Origin: Arthrobacter sp. UM1
GTDB lineage: Bacteria; Actinomycetota; Actinomycetes; Actinomycetales; Micrococcaceae
Direction: 5' to 3'
Assembly (NCBI RefSeq): GCF_020483305.1
Contig: NZ_JACWAB010000002.1
Span: forward strand, 124,001-188,000
Length of the DNA: 64,000 bases
This document shows, piece after piece, positions 7,893-18,278 of the stretch (position 1 is its first letter; each line of letters begins with the position of its first letter). A program made the position numbers and the translations under genes. The notes below the pieces were generated by a model, which did no database searches, was not told the DNA's origin, and saw nothing but the letters and a program-made list of their open reading frames with translations.

Positions 7893-8981
7893 GTGAAGCT
7901 CTCACATCGCCGCGCGACTCAGTCCGCAGCTGTTCTCGCCCTGGGCGCGCTCGCCCTCACCGCCTGCGCGGCCCCGCCCGCTGACACCAAGGCCAAGGAG
8001 GCGGGCAAGGACTACACCGGCTGCATCGTCTCGGACGCCGGCGGCTTCGATGACCAGTCCTTCAACCAGTCCTCCTACTCAGGCCTCATGCGGGCGGAGA
8101 AGGACCTCGGCATCAAGGTGAAGAAGGCCGAGTCCAAGGCCAAGTCGGACTTCACCCCCAACCTCCAGCAGATGGCCACCGCCAAGTGCAACCTCACAGT
8201 GACGGTCGGCTTCCTCCTCTCGGACGCCACCAAGGCGGCGGCCAAGGCCAACCCGAAGTCCCACTTCGCCATCGTGGATGACAACCAGATCAAGGCGGAC
8301 AACGTCAAGCCGATCATCTATGACACGGCCCAGGCCGCGTTCCTCGCGGGCTACGCCGCGGCGGCCCAGTCCAAGACGGGCAAGGTGGGCACCTACGGCG
8401 GCATCAACATCCCCACGGTGACCATCTTCATGGACGGCTTCGCGGACGGCGTCAAGCACTACAACGAGAAGAAGGGCAAGAACGTCCAGGTCCTCGGCTG
8501 GGACAAGGCCAAGCAGACCGGAACGTTCACCAACACGTTCGACGTGGTCCAGGAGGGCACCAAGGCCACCAACAACCTCATCGACGCGGGCGCGGACGTC
8601 ATCATGCCCGTGGCCGGCCCGCTGGCCCAGGGCACGGGAGACGCGGTCCTCGCCGCCAACCAGAAGGGCAAGAGCGTCTCGGTCGTGTGGGTGGACTCGG
8701 ACGGCGTGGAGACCGCCCCCAAGTACAAGAGCGTCATCCTCACCTCGGTCATGAAGACCATGGACAAGGCCGTGGAGGACGTCATCAAGGCTGACCTCGA
8801 GGGCAAGTTCTCCAACGAGCCGTACGTGGGCACGCTGAAGAACGAGGGCACTCAGCTCGCGCCGTTCCACGAGTTCGACTCGAAGGTCTCGGCCGAGACC
8901 AAGCAGGAGCTCGAGGCCGTCAAGAAGGACATCATCGACGGCAAGATCAAGGTCGAGTCCAAGGCCTCGCCGAAGGACTGA
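7893..8981 (+). CDS. BMP-family (PnrA-like) nucleoside-binding lipoprotein
   Basis: A 362-aa substrate-binding lipoprotein for an ABC importer. The signal peptide ends in the lipobox LALTAC (Cys about residue 26), so it is tethered outside the membrane. Family motifs follow: GGFDDQSFNQSSY near the mature N-terminus, YDTAQAAFLAGY and MPVAGPLAQGTGDA. BMP/PnrA proteins bind purine and other nucleosides, and the linked ABC genes and nucleoside catabolic enzymes support that role. I chose the GTG at 7893 because TGGAGG precedes it and the signal peptide starts there; the in-frame ATG at 7791 would bury the signal sequence. Confidence 0.93.
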   Translation: MKLSHRRATQSAAVLALGALALTACAAPPADTKAKEAGKDYTGCIVSDAGGFDDQSFNQSSYSGLMRAEKDLGIKVKKAESKAKSDFTPNLQQMATAKCNLTVTVGFLLSDATKAAAKANPKSHFAIVDDNQIKADNVKPIIYDTAQAAFLAGYAAAAQSKTGKVGTYGGINIPTVTIFMDGFADGVKHYNEKKGKNVQVLGWDKAKQTGTFTNTFDVVQEGTKATNNLIDAGADVIMPVAGPLAQGTGDAVLAANQKGKSVSVVWVDSDGVETAPKYKSVILTSVMKTMDKAVEDVIKADLEGKFSNEPYVGTLKNEGTQLAPFHEFDSKVSAETKQELEAVKKDIIDGKIKVESKASPKD

Positions 8982-9007
8982 CCGCGTCTTCGGACGCACG
9001 CGACTGC

Positions 9008-9044
9008 GCCGTGCGGGCGCCGGCCGAGCCGGGGCCCGCACGGC
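9008..9044. terminator. Intercistronic stem-loop between binding protein and ABC ATPase
   Basis: Eleven bases at 9008-9018 (GCCGTGCGGGC) pair perfectly with 9034-9044, with further CCGG pairing inside. It lies 27 bp after the lipoprotein stop. Such a hairpin could partly terminate or protect the upstream message, making the binding protein more abundant than the transporter. Confidence 0.6.
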
Positions 9045-9098
9045 CGCGGTCGTCTCACAGGAGGCGGGGGAGACTCCGCCGGACCTCGACACACAAGG

Positions 9099-10670
9099 AT
9101 GGCCGCTCCCGTCATGAGACTCGAGCTCGACAAGATCACCAAGCGCTTCGGCTCCTTCGCCGCGAACGAGGACATCTCGCTCGTCGCGGAGGAGGGCCAG
9201 GTCCACTCGCTCCTCGGCGAGAACGGGGCCGGCAAGTCCACGCTCATGAACGTCCTCTACGGGCTCTACGAGCCCACGGAGGGCCGGATCCTCCTCGACG
9301 GAGAGCCCGTGTCCTTCGCGGGCCCGGGCGAGGCGATGCGGGCCGGGATCGGCATGGTGCACCAGCATTTCATGCTCGTGCCCGTCTTCACGGTCGCGGA
9401 GAACGTGGCCCTCGGAGACGAGGACGTCAAGGGCCTCGGCGCGCTGGACCTCCCCGCCACGCGCAAGCGCATCAAGGAGATCTCGGACCGCTACGGGTTC
9501 GACGTGGACCCGGACGCCGTCGTCGAGGACCTCTCGGTGGGCGCCCAGCAGCGCGTCGAGATCGTCAAGGCGCTTGTGCGCAAGGCCAAGATCCTCATCC
9601 TCGACGAGCCCACGGCCGTGCTCACCCCGCAGGAGACGGACGAGCTCATGGGGATCATCGCGCAGCTCAAGGCGGACGGCACGTCCATCCTCTTCATCTC
9701 CCACAAGCTCCGCGAGGTGAAGGCCGTCTCGGACGTCATCACCGTCATCCGCCGGGGCCGGGTCGTCGGCACCGCGGAGCCCAGCGCCTCCACGAGCGAG
9801 CTTGCCGCCGCGATGGTGGGCCGCTCCGTCTCCCTCAACCTGGAGAAGTCCGAGCCGCAGCTCGGAGAGGAGACCTTCACGGTGGAGGGCCTGAGCGTCG
9901 CGGACGCCCAGGGCCGCCTGCTCCTCAACGACGTCTCCTTCGGCCTGAGCCAGGGCGAGATCCTCGGCGTGGCCGGAGTCCAGGGCAACGGCCAGACCGA
10001 GCTCACGGAGGCCATCCTCGGGCTCCAGGAGCACGTCACCGGCTCGATCCGCCTCGAGGGGCGGGAGCTCGTGGGCCAGTCGGTGCGCAAGACGCTGGAC
10101 GCCGGCGTCGGCTTCGTGCCGGAGGACCGCAGCACGGACGGCCTGGTGGGCCCGTTCTCCGTGGCGGAGAACCTCATCCTCGACCGCTACGAGGACCCGG
10201 CGTTCGCCAAGGGGGCCACGCTCAACCGAGCCGCCGTCTCCCGGAACGCCTCCGCCAAGATCGAGGAGTTCGACATCCGGACCCAGTCCGCCTCGTCCGC
10301 GGCCTCAACCCTCTCCGGCGGAAACCAGCAGAAGATCGTCATGGCGAGGGAGCTGAGCCGGGATCTCAAGCTCTTCATCGCCTCCCAGCCCACCCGCGGC
10401 GTGGACGTCGGCTCCATCGAGTTCCTCCACCGCCGCATCCTGGCCGAGCGGGACAAGGGCACGCCCGTGCTCATCGTCTCCACGGAGCTCGACGAGATCC
10501 TCGAGCTCTCGGACCGGATCGCGGTCCTCTACGCCGGGAAGCTCATGGGGATCGTCCCCGGCGGCACGAGCCGCGACGAGCTCGGCCTCATGATGGCCGG
10601 AATGACGTCCGAGGAAGCCCGCGAGGCAGTGCGCCAGGGCATCGGCAGCACGCAGGAAGGCGAGCAGTGA
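9099..10670 (+). CDS. ABC transporter ATPase, nucleoside uptake (two fused nucleotide-binding domains)
   Basis: This 523-aa cytosolic ATPase has two fused ABC domains, as in ribose and nucleoside importers. The N-terminal domain has a full Walker A (GENGAGKST), signature LSVGAQQR and Walker B LILDEPTAVL. The C-terminal domain has a degenerate Walker A (GVQGNGQTE) and signature LSGGNQQK, followed by ASQPTRGVDVG, the usual asymmetry. ATG 9099 (MAAPVMRLEL) was used, but the ATG at 9114 is equally possible; neither has a strong ribosome site. Its stop overlaps the next GTG (GTGA). Confidence 0.93.
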   Translation: MAAPVMRLELDKITKRFGSFAANEDISLVAEEGQVHSLLGENGAGKSTLMNVLYGLYEPTEGRILLDGEPVSFAGPGEAMRAGIGMVHQHFMLVPVFTVAENVALGDEDVKGLGALDLPATRKRIKEISDRYGFDVDPDAVVEDLSVGAQQRVEIVKALVRKAKILILDEPTAVLTPQETDELMGIIAQLKADGTSILFISHKLREVKAVSDVITVIRRGRVVGTAEPSASTSELAAAMVGRSVSLNLEKSEPQLGEETFTVEGLSVADAQGRLLLNDVSFGLSQGEILGVAGVQGNGQTELTEAILGLQEHVTGSIRLEGRELVGQSVRKTLDAGVGFVPEDRSTDGLVGPFSVAENLILDRYEDPAFAKGATLNRAAVSRNASAKIEEFDIRTQSASSAASTLSGGNQQKIVMARELSRDLKLFIASQPTRGVDVGSIEFLHRRILAERDKGTPVLIVSTELDEILELSDRIAVLYAGKLMGIVPGGTSRDELGLMMAGMTSEEAREAVRQGIGSTQEGEQ

Positions 10671-11968
10671 GCAGTGCAGTGAGCAAGCCGGAGGCGGTCA
10701 AGGCCTCCGACGTCGCGCAGGACGGCGAGGAAGCGCGAGCCGGGGGCCCCGGTTCCACGGGAGCGTCCTCGCGCGAGGGCCGGGGAGGAGCGCTCCTGAG
10801 GAAGGTCTTCTCCGGGAACGCCCTCGTCTCCGTCCTCTCCGTGGTCGTGGCCCTCGTGGTGGGCGCGATCCTCATCGTCGCCACGGACAAGCGCGTGGCC
10901 AACGCGGCGGTCTATTTCTTCGGCCGCCCCACGGACACCCTCGAGGCGGCCTGGGAGGCGGTCTCCACCGCCTACGGCGCGCTCCTTCGCGGGGCCACCT
11001 TCGACCCGTCGGCGGCGGACCCGGCGGGCCGGTTCGGCGTCTTCGAGACGCTGACGCAGGCCACGCCGCTCATCCTGGCCGGCCTCGCCGTGGCCATCGC
11101 CTTCCGGGCGGGCCTCTTCAACATCGGCGGCATGGGCCAGATCATCGCGGGCGCCGCGGCCGCCGCGTGGGTGGGCTACTCCTTCCACCTCCCGGCCGTC
11201 CTCCACCTGCCGCTCGTCATCCTCGCGGGCTTCGCAGGCGGCGCCGTGTGGGGCGGGTTCGTCGGCTGGCTCAAGGCCAAGACGGGCGCCCACGAGGTGA
11301 TCGTGACGATCATGCTCAACAACATCGCGCTGTTCATCCTCCTCTTCCTCCTGCGCGGCCCCATGAAGGCGCCCGGCGGCAACCAGCCGGTCTCGGCCCC
11401 CGTCCTGGACTCGGCGATGTTCCCGAAGCTGCTCGGCGGGGCCTTCCGCCTCAACTGGGCGTTCGTCATGGCGGTGGCCGCCGTCGTCGGCGCGTGGTGG
11501 CTCATCGAGCGGTCCACGATCGGCCTCAAGATCCGCGCCATCGGATCCAACCCGGCCGCGGCCAAGACGGCGGGCATGCTCGTCTCGCGCGGATACATCA
11601 CCGCGATGCTCATCGCCGGAGGCATGGCGGGCCTCGCCGGCGCCGGCCAGATTGCGGGCACGGAGCGCACGCTGGACGACAACATCGCGGGCCAGCTCGG
11701 CTTCGACGCGATCACGGTGGCGCTGCTCGGCCGCTCCTCGCCGTGGGGCACGTTCTGGGCCGGCCTGCTGTTCGGCGCGTTCCGGGCGGGCGGCCAGGCG
11801 ATGAGCGTCCAGGCCGACGTCTCCATCGACATCGTCCTCATCGTCCAGTCCCTCATCGTCCTCTTCATCGCGGCCCCGCCGCTCATCAAGGCCATGTTCG
11901 GCCTCGAGCGCCGCACGCGCCGGGAGAAGAAGGCCACGAAGACCACCACGAAGGCGGAGGCACGCTAG
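10667..11968 (+). CDS. ABC transporter permease, nucleoside uptake (first subunit)
   Basis: A 433-aa permease of the branched-chain/ribose/nucleoside class. A polar N-terminus of about 50 residues precedes eight to ten membrane helices. Recognisable cores are LILAGLAVAIAFRAGLFNIG (residues 138-157 or so), GAHEVIVTIMLNNIA, the EAA-like coupling region, and IRAIGSNPAAAKTAG. The GTG at 10667 overlaps the ATPase stop. The C-terminus is Lys/Arg/Thr-rich. With the next gene it forms the membrane channel. Confidence 0.92.
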   Translation: MSSAVSKPEAVKASDVAQDGEEARAGGPGSTGASSREGRGGALLRKVFSGNALVSVLSVVVALVVGAILIVATDKRVANAAVYFFGRPTDTLEAAWEAVSTAYGALLRGATFDPSAADPAGRFGVFETLTQATPLILAGLAVAIAFRAGLFNIGGMGQIIAGAAAAAWVGYSFHLPAVLHLPLVILAGFAGGAVWGGFVGWLKAKTGAHEVIVTIMLNNIALFILLFLLRGPMKAPGGNQPVSAPVLDSAMFPKLLGGAFRLNWAFVMAVAAVVGAWWLIERSTIGLKIRAIGSNPAAAKTAGMLVSRGYITAMLIAGGMAGLAGAGQIAGTERTLDDNIAGQLGFDAITVALLGRSSPWGTFWAGLLFGAFRAGGQAMSVQADVSIDIVLIVQSLIVLFIAAPPLIKAMFGLERRTRREKKATKTTTKAEAR

Positions 11969-11970
11969 CC

Positions 11971-13299
11971 ATGAGCCATTCCTCGACTCAGCCCGCGCCC
12001 CAGGCCGTCCAGAGCGTCACCACGGAGGACGCCGCGCCGAGCGTCACCGCCGAGCGCGTCGTCGTCCGGAACTACAAGACGCCCATTGTCATGGCGGTCA
12101 TGGCCGCCATCGCCCTCGTCTTCGCCCTGACCGGGGTGAGCGCCCAGAGCGCGTTCGACTTGAGCCAGGCCTCGGACAAGGTCCAGCTCGCCCCGCTCGA
12201 GTTCTCCTCCCTGCCGGTGCTGTGGACGCTCGCCGTCCTGCTCGTCCTCGGGGCCGCGTACGCGTTCGCCTCGATGCTCCGCGCGGGCCGCGTCCCCGGG
12301 TGGCTGCTGGCCGCAGGGGCCGCCCTGCTCGTCGCGAGCTTCCTCGTCTGGCTCGTGGCCGGATCGGGGTCCAAGCACCTCAGCCTGGCGGGCCTCTTCA
12401 TCACGGCCATGCCCATCATCGTGCCCATCGCGTTCGGCTCCCTCTCGGGCGTGCTCGGCGAGCGGGCCGGCGTGGTCAACATCGCCATCGAGGGCCAGCT
12501 GCTCGCGGGCGCGTTCAGCGCGGCGCTCTTCTCGAGCCTCACGCAGAACCCGTACGCCGGCGTCCTGGCCGCGGCCGTGGCGGGCGGCGTCGTCGCCGCG
12601 CTCCTCGGCCTGTTCGCCATCCGCTACCAGGTCAACCAGATCATCGTGGGCGTGGTGCTCAACGTCCTCGTCTCCGGCCTCACCGGCTTCTTCTTCGACG
12701 CGCTCATGCGGGACGAGGGCACGGCGCAGTTCAACACCCCCAAGGGCCTCAGCGCGGTGCCGATCCCGCTTCTCAGCGACATCCCGATCATCGGGCCGTC
12801 CTTCTTCAACCAGTCCCTTCTCGGGTACGCCCTGCTCGTGTTCGTGGCGCTGACGTGGTTCGCCCTCTTCAAGACCCGCTGGGGCCTGCGCGTCCGCGCC
12901 GTCGGCGAGCACCCCAAGGCGGCGGACACACTCGGCGTCAACGTCAACGGGACCCGGTGGCGCAACGTCATGCTCGGAGGGCTCGTGGCGGGCCTCGGCG
13001 GCTCCTACTTCACGCTCGTCGCCACGAGCGCCTTCTCCAAGGAGATGACGGGCGGCCTCGGCTTCATCGCCCTCGCGGCGATGATCTTCGGCCGCTGGAA
13101 CCCCATCGGAGCGTTCTTCGCCGCTGTGCTCTTCGGCGTCGCGGGCAACCTCGCCTCGATCGTGTCCATCGCGAAGTCCCCGGTGGACTCCGCGTTCCTC
13201 GACATGCTCCCGTACGCGCTGACCATCATCGCCGTCTCCGGGCTCGTGGGCCGCTCCCGGCCGCCCGCGGCGAGCGGCGAGCCCTACACGAAGGGCTAG
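11971..13299 (+). CDS. ABC transporter permease, nucleoside uptake (second subunit)
   Basis: This is the 442-aa partner permease. The motif GERAGVVNIAIEGQLLAGAF is the hallmark of this subunit type, followed by NQIIVGVVLNVLVSGLTGFF and VRAVGEHPKAADTLG. The N-terminal 30 residues are polar, then about ten hydrophobic segments. The ATG lies two bases after the previous stop and is preceded by GGCGGAGG. The cytidine deaminase gene starts four bases after its stop, so transport and catabolism are on one message. Confidence 0.92.
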   Translation: MSHSSTQPAPQAVQSVTTEDAAPSVTAERVVVRNYKTPIVMAVMAAIALVFALTGVSAQSAFDLSQASDKVQLAPLEFSSLPVLWTLAVLLVLGAAYAFASMLRAGRVPGWLLAAGAALLVASFLVWLVAGSGSKHLSLAGLFITAMPIIVPIAFGSLSGVLGERAGVVNIAIEGQLLAGAFSAALFSSLTQNPYAGVLAAAVAGGVVAALLGLFAIRYQVNQIIVGVVLNVLVSGLTGFFFDALMRDEGTAQFNTPKGLSAVPIPLLSDIPIIGPSFFNQSLLGYALLVFVALTWFALFKTRWGLRVRAVGEHPKAADTLGVNVNGTRWRNVMLGGLVAGLGGSYFTLVATSAFSKEMTGGLGFIALAAMIFGRWNPIGAFFAAVLFGVAGNLASIVSIAKSPVDSAFLDMLPYALTIIAVSGLVGRSRPPAASGEPYTKG

Positions 13300-13303
13300 C
13301 GCG

Positions 13304-13708
13304 GTGCGCCTCATCGACGTCACGGAGGAGACCTGGGCCCGGCTCACCGAGGCCGCGGTCGAGGCGATGGGGCGCGCCTACGCGCCCTACTCCGGCTTCA
13401 GCGTGGGCGCGGCGGCCCTGACCGACGACGGCCGGGTGGTCTCCGGCTGCAACGTGGAGAACGCCGCCTACGGCGTCACGCTCTGCGCCGAGTGCTCGCT
13501 CGTCTCGGAGCTCTTCGCCACGGGCGGCGGGACCCTCCGGGCCTTCGTCTGCGTCAACGGGGATGGCGAGCCGCTCGCCCCGTGCGGCCGCTGCCGCCAG
13601 CTGCTCTTCGAGCACAAAGGGCCGGAGCTCCTCCTCGCGACGCCGGCCGGCGTCCTGACGATGGAACAGGTCCTGCCCGGCGCGTTCGGGCCGGAGGACC
13701 TCTCCTGA
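13304..13708 (+). CDS. cdd: Cytidine deaminase
   Basis: This 134-aa enzyme hydrolyses cytidine or deoxycytidine to the uridine form. The zinc site is the small tetrameric type: CNVENAAYGVTLCAE holds the first Cys and catalytic Glu, and PCGRCRQLL gives the other two Cys ligands. The GTG at 13304 starts VRLIDVTEETWARL, four bases after the permease. The product feeds thymidine/uridine phosphorolysis by the next gene. Confidence 0.95.
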   Translation: MRLIDVTEETWARLTEAAVEAMGRAYAPYSGFSVGAAALTDDGRVVSGCNVENAAYGVTLCAECSLVSELFATGGGTLRAFVCVNGDGEPLAPCGRCRQLLFEHKGPELLLATPAGVLTMEQVLPGAFGPEDLS

Positions 13709-13770
13709 CCGAGCGCGGCCGAGCAGCCGCCACTGACCCACTGAGACCGAACCAGGAGAAAGGCAGCCCC

Positions 13771-15057
13771 ATGGCCGAGGCCTTCGACGCCGTCGACATC
13801 ATCCGCACCAAGCGAGACCGCGGCGTCCTCACGGACGCGCAGATCGACTGGACCATCGACGCCTACACGCGCGGCGCCATCGCGGACGAGCAGATGTCCG
13901 CGCTCAACATGGCGATCCTCCTCAACGGCATGAACCGCGAGGAGATCGCGCGCTGGACCGCCGCGATGATCGCCTCGGGCGAGCGGATGGACTTCTCGTC
14001 CCTCGGGAAGCCGACGGCGGACAAGCACTCCACCGGGGGAGTGGGGGACAAGATCACGCTCCCGCTTGCACCGCTCGTGGCCGTGTTCGGCGTCGCCGTG
14101 CCGCAGCTCTCCGGGCGGGGGCTCGGCCACACGGGCGGCACGCTGGACAAGCTCGAGTCCGTTCCCGGATGGCGGGCGAGCCTCTCGAACGAGGAGATGA
14201 TGGCGGTCCTCCGGGATCCGGGCGCCGTCATCTGCGCCGCAGGCTCGGGCCTCGCCCCGGCGGACAAGAAGCTCTACGCGCTGCGGGACGTCACGGGAAC
14301 GGTCGAGGCCATCCCGCTCATCGCGAGCTCCATCATGAGCAAGAAGATCGCTGAGGGAACGGGCACGCTCGTGCTGGACGTCAAGTGCGGCTCGGGCGCG
14401 TTCATGAAGGACGAGGAGAACGCGCGGGAGCTCGCCCGCACCATGGTGGCGCTCGGCCAGGACGCCGGCGTCAACACGGTGGCGCTCATGACGAACATGG
14501 ACACGCCGCTCGGCCTCACGGCGGGCAACGCCCTCGAGGTGGAGGAGTCCGTGGAGGTGCTCGCCGGCGGCGGCCCGGCCGACGTCGTCGAGCTCACCGT
14601 GGCGCTCGCCGAGGAGATGCTCGCGGGCGCCGGGGCGGCGGACGCGGACCCCGCCGCGGCCCTCAAGGACGGCCGGGCCATGGACGTGTGGCGGCGGATG
14701 ATCGCCGCTCAGGGCGGCGACCCTGACGCGCCGGTGCCGAAGGCCGCGGAGGAGCACGTCATCACGGCGGACCAGGACGGCTGGCTCACCGAGCTGGACG
14801 CCATGGCGGTGGGCGTGGCCGCGTGGCGCCTCGGCGCGGGGCGGGCCCGCAAGGAGGACCCCGTCCAGGCGGGCGCCGGCGTGCGCATGCACGCGAAGCC
14901 GGGAGACCGCGTCACGGCCGGACAGCCGCTCCTCACGCTCTGCACGGACACCCCGGAGCGCTTCGCGCGGGCCGAGGAGTCCCTCGAGGGCGCCTGGAGC
15001 ATCTCCTCGAACGAGCCGACGGCGCTGGCCCCGCTCATCCTCGACCGGATCGCGTAG
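13771..15057 (+). CDS. deoA: Thymidine (pyrimidine nucleoside) phosphorylase
   Basis: This 428-aa cytosolic phosphorylase splits thymidine or (deoxy)uridine with phosphate to base and pentose-1-phosphate. The signature KHSTGGVGDKITLPLAP is near residue 85, SGRGLGHTGGTLDKLES follows, and GTLVLDVKCGSGAFMK binds phosphate. The ATG at 13771 is preceded by AGGAGAAAGG. It lies 62 bp after cdd and is the last gene of the co-directional transport run before the separately promoted add. Confidence 0.95.
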   Translation: MAEAFDAVDIIRTKRDRGVLTDAQIDWTIDAYTRGAIADEQMSALNMAILLNGMNREEIARWTAAMIASGERMDFSSLGKPTADKHSTGGVGDKITLPLAPLVAVFGVAVPQLSGRGLGHTGGTLDKLESVPGWRASLSNEEMMAVLRDPGAVICAAGSGLAPADKKLYALRDVTGTVEAIPLIASSIMSKKIAEGTGTLVLDVKCGSGAFMKDEENARELARTMVALGQDAGVNTVALMTNMDTPLGLTAGNALEVEESVEVLAGGGPADVVELTVALAEEMLAGAGAADADPAAALKDGRAMDVWRRMIAAQGGDPDAPVPKAAEEHVITADQDGWLTELDAMAVGVAAWRLGAGRARKEDPVQAGAGVRMHAKPGDRVTAGQPLLTLCTDTPERFARAEESLEGAWSISSNEPTALAPLILDRIA

Positions 15058-15109
15058 GGCCGCAGCGGGGAGGCCGGAGCCGAGGCTAGAGCGGCCCGGC
15101 CCTCTCCCG

Positions 15110-15115
15110 TAGAGT
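15110..15115 (+). promoter_or_regulatory. -10 box of add (TAGAGT)
   Basis: TAGAGT lies exactly 6 nt before the add GTG, predicting a leaderless message. Confidence 0.45.
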
Positions 15116-15121
15116 TAAGGC

Positions 15122-16300
15122 GTGAACACGCCTCAGGACACCGCAGCTCTGGACAACGCGCCCATCGACGTCACGTACGAGGACCTGCCGAAGGTCTCGC
15201 TCCACGACCACCTGGACGGCGGCCTCCGGCCGGAGACCATCATCGAGATCGCGGCCGAGATCGGCCACGAGCTCCCCGAGACGGACCCGGACCGCCTCGC
15301 CGAGTGGTTCCACGAGTCCGCGGACTCCGGATCGCTCGTGCGGTACCTCGAGACGTTCGACCACACGATCGCGGTCATGCAGCGCGCCGAGGACCTCGAG
15401 CGCGTGGCCCGGGAGTTCGTCGAGGACCTCGCGGACGACGGGGTGGTCTACGGCGAGATCCGCTGGGCGCCCGAGCAGCACCTCACTCGCGGGCTGACGC
15501 TGGACGAGGCCGTGGAGGCCGTGCAGCGCGGCCTCGAGCAGGGCGTCGAGTCCGCGGCCATCAAGGGCCAGACCATCCGCGTGGGCCAGCTCGTCTCGGC
15601 CATGCGCCAGACGGACCGCGGCCTCGAGATCGCCGAGCTCGCCCTGCGCCACCGTGAGCGCGGCGCTGTCGGGTTCGACATCGCGGGCCCGGAGGCCGGC
15701 TTCCCGCCGTCGCGCTTCGAGGACGCGTTCACCCTGCTCGCGCGCGAGCAGTTCCCGGCCACCGTTCACGCGGGCGAGGCGGACGGCGTGGAGTCGATCC
15801 GCGACGCGCTCGTGGCCGGACGCGCGCAGCGGCTCGGCCACGGCGTGCGCATCGCCGAGGACATCGAGGTGTCCTTCGACGGCAGCAAGGACGAGGACGG
15901 CGCCCCTCGCGCCACCGCAGATCTCGGCCAGGTGGCCTCCTGGGTCCGGGACCGCCAGATCCCGCTCGAGGTCTGCCCGTCCTCCAACCTCCAGACCGGC
16001 GCGATCGACACCATCGCGGGCAGCGTCGAGGAGGGCCGGGACATCGACAACCACCCGATCGACATGCTCGTCCAGCTCGGGTTCAACGTCACGATCAACA
16101 CGGACAACCGCCTCATGTCGGACGTCAGCCTCTCCGACGAGTTCGAGCTGCTCGCCGAGGTGTTCGACTACGAGGCGGAGGACTTCCTCGAGCTCACCCT
16201 CAACGCGGCCCAGGCGGCCTTCCTCCCGCTCGAGGACCGAGACGCCCTCGAGGACTACATCCGCAGCGAGTACGCGCGGCTCGGCGTCCTGGCGAAGTGA
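15122..16300 (+). CDS. add: Adenosine deaminase
   Basis: This 392-aa zinc hydrolase converts adenosine or deoxyadenosine to the inosine form. The motif SLHDHLDGGLRP carries the first two zinc His residues, HAGEADG the third His and catalytic Glu, LGHGVRI the proton-shuttling His, and NTDNRLMS the final Asp ligand. This completes the nucleoside salvage set next to the importer. It has its own -10 box and ends in a 4-nt GTGA overlap with mazG. Confidence 0.95.
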   Translation: MNTPQDTAALDNAPIDVTYEDLPKVSLHDHLDGGLRPETIIEIAAEIGHELPETDPDRLAEWFHESADSGSLVRYLETFDHTIAVMQRAEDLERVAREFVEDLADDGVVYGEIRWAPEQHLTRGLTLDEAVEAVQRGLEQGVESAAIKGQTIRVGQLVSAMRQTDRGLEIAELALRHRERGAVGFDIAGPEAGFPPSRFEDAFTLLAREQFPATVHAGEADGVESIRDALVAGRAQRLGHGVRIAEDIEVSFDGSKDEDGAPRATADLGQVASWVRDRQIPLEVCPSSNLQTGAIDTIAGSVEEGRDIDNHPIDMLVQLGFNVTINTDNRLMSDVSLSDEFELLAEVFDYEAEDFLELTLNAAQAAFLPLEDRDALEDYIRSEYARLGVLAK

Positions 16301-16752
16301 CGCCTCCGGAGGGCCCGACGACGGCGGAGCGCTTCCAGCGCCTCGTCGAGGTGGTGCACGCGCTGCGCGTCCACTGCCCGTGGACCTCGGAGCAGACGCA
16401 CGCGAGCATCGCGCCGTACGCCGCCGAGGAGGCGGAGGAGATCGCCGAGGCCGTCGCCGCGCTCGAGGAGGGCACGGGGACGGGGCGTGAGCTGGCCGAC
16501 GAGCTCGGGGACCTCCTCCTCCAGGTGGTGCTCCAGGCCGAGATCGGCTCGGAGGCCGAGGCCCCGGAGCGGCGCGTGAGCCTGGACGCGGTCATCGAGG
16601 CGATCACGGCCAAGCTCGTCCGCCGCTCCCCGCACGTGTTCGCGGAGGACGGCTCGGTCCGCGTGGTGCCGATGTCCATCGCGGAGATCGACGCGCAGTG
16701 GGACGCGATCAAGGCGCAGGAGCGCGGGGAGGGCGCCGAGACCGGTCGCTGA
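16297..16752 (+). CDS. mazG: MazG-type nucleotide pyrophosphohydrolase
   Basis: This 151-aa protein is a single all-alpha NTP pyrophosphohydrolase domain that removes pyrophosphate from (often aberrant) NTPs. It has the start HALRVHCPWTSEQTHASIAPY, the metal motif EEAEEIAEAV and ELADELGDLLLQVVLQ (EExxE...ExxD pattern). E. coli MazG is about 260 aa with two such domains; this one is half that, as is normal in many actinobacteria. GTG start overlaps the add stop. Enolase follows, a common actinobacterial arrangement. Confidence 0.9.
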   Translation: MTPPEGPTTAERFQRLVEVVHALRVHCPWTSEQTHASIAPYAAEEAEEIAEAVAALEEGTGTGRELADELGDLLLQVVLQAEIGSEAEAPERRVSLDAVIEAITAKLVRRSPHVFAEDGSVRVVPMSIAEIDAQWDAIKAQERGEGAETGR

Positions 16753-16781
16753 GACCCGCTGTCCGCGGACGGTGCAGCGCG

Positions 16782-16811
16782 CTGACCCGGAAGGCCCATC
16801 TGGACTACGCT
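16782..16811 (+). promoter_or_regulatory. Possible enolase promoter
   Basis: CTGACC (16782-16787), an 18-nt spacer and TACGCT (16806-16811) form the best sigma-like pair in the 141-bp mazG-eno spacer, leaving a leader of about 75 nt. The match is weak. Confidence 0.3.
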
Positions 16812-16821
16812 TGCAGGGTAG

Positions 16822-18174
<1,353 letters not shown>

Positions 18175-18188
18175 TTCCAGATCGCGTC

Positions 18189-18221
18189 CGGCAAGGGGGC
18201 GCCGACCGCGCCCCCTTGCCG
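18189..18221 (+). terminator. Strong terminator hairpin after enolase
   Basis: A perfect 14-bp stem (18189-18202 with 18208-18221; arm includes GCAAGGGGGCGC) and a 5-nt loop start 14 bp after the stop. No U-run follows. Confidence 0.8.
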
Positions 18222-18278
18222 CCCGGGCCGCTCCCCGGGCATCCGCCCCAGACTTCCCCGAACCCACGAAAGCAGAGC

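Noticed and set aside
9011-11968. A 985-aa frame ending in the first permease
   Set aside because: The first 550 codons are a shadow frame of the ABC ATPase; the permease starts at GTG 10667 in the GTGA overlap.
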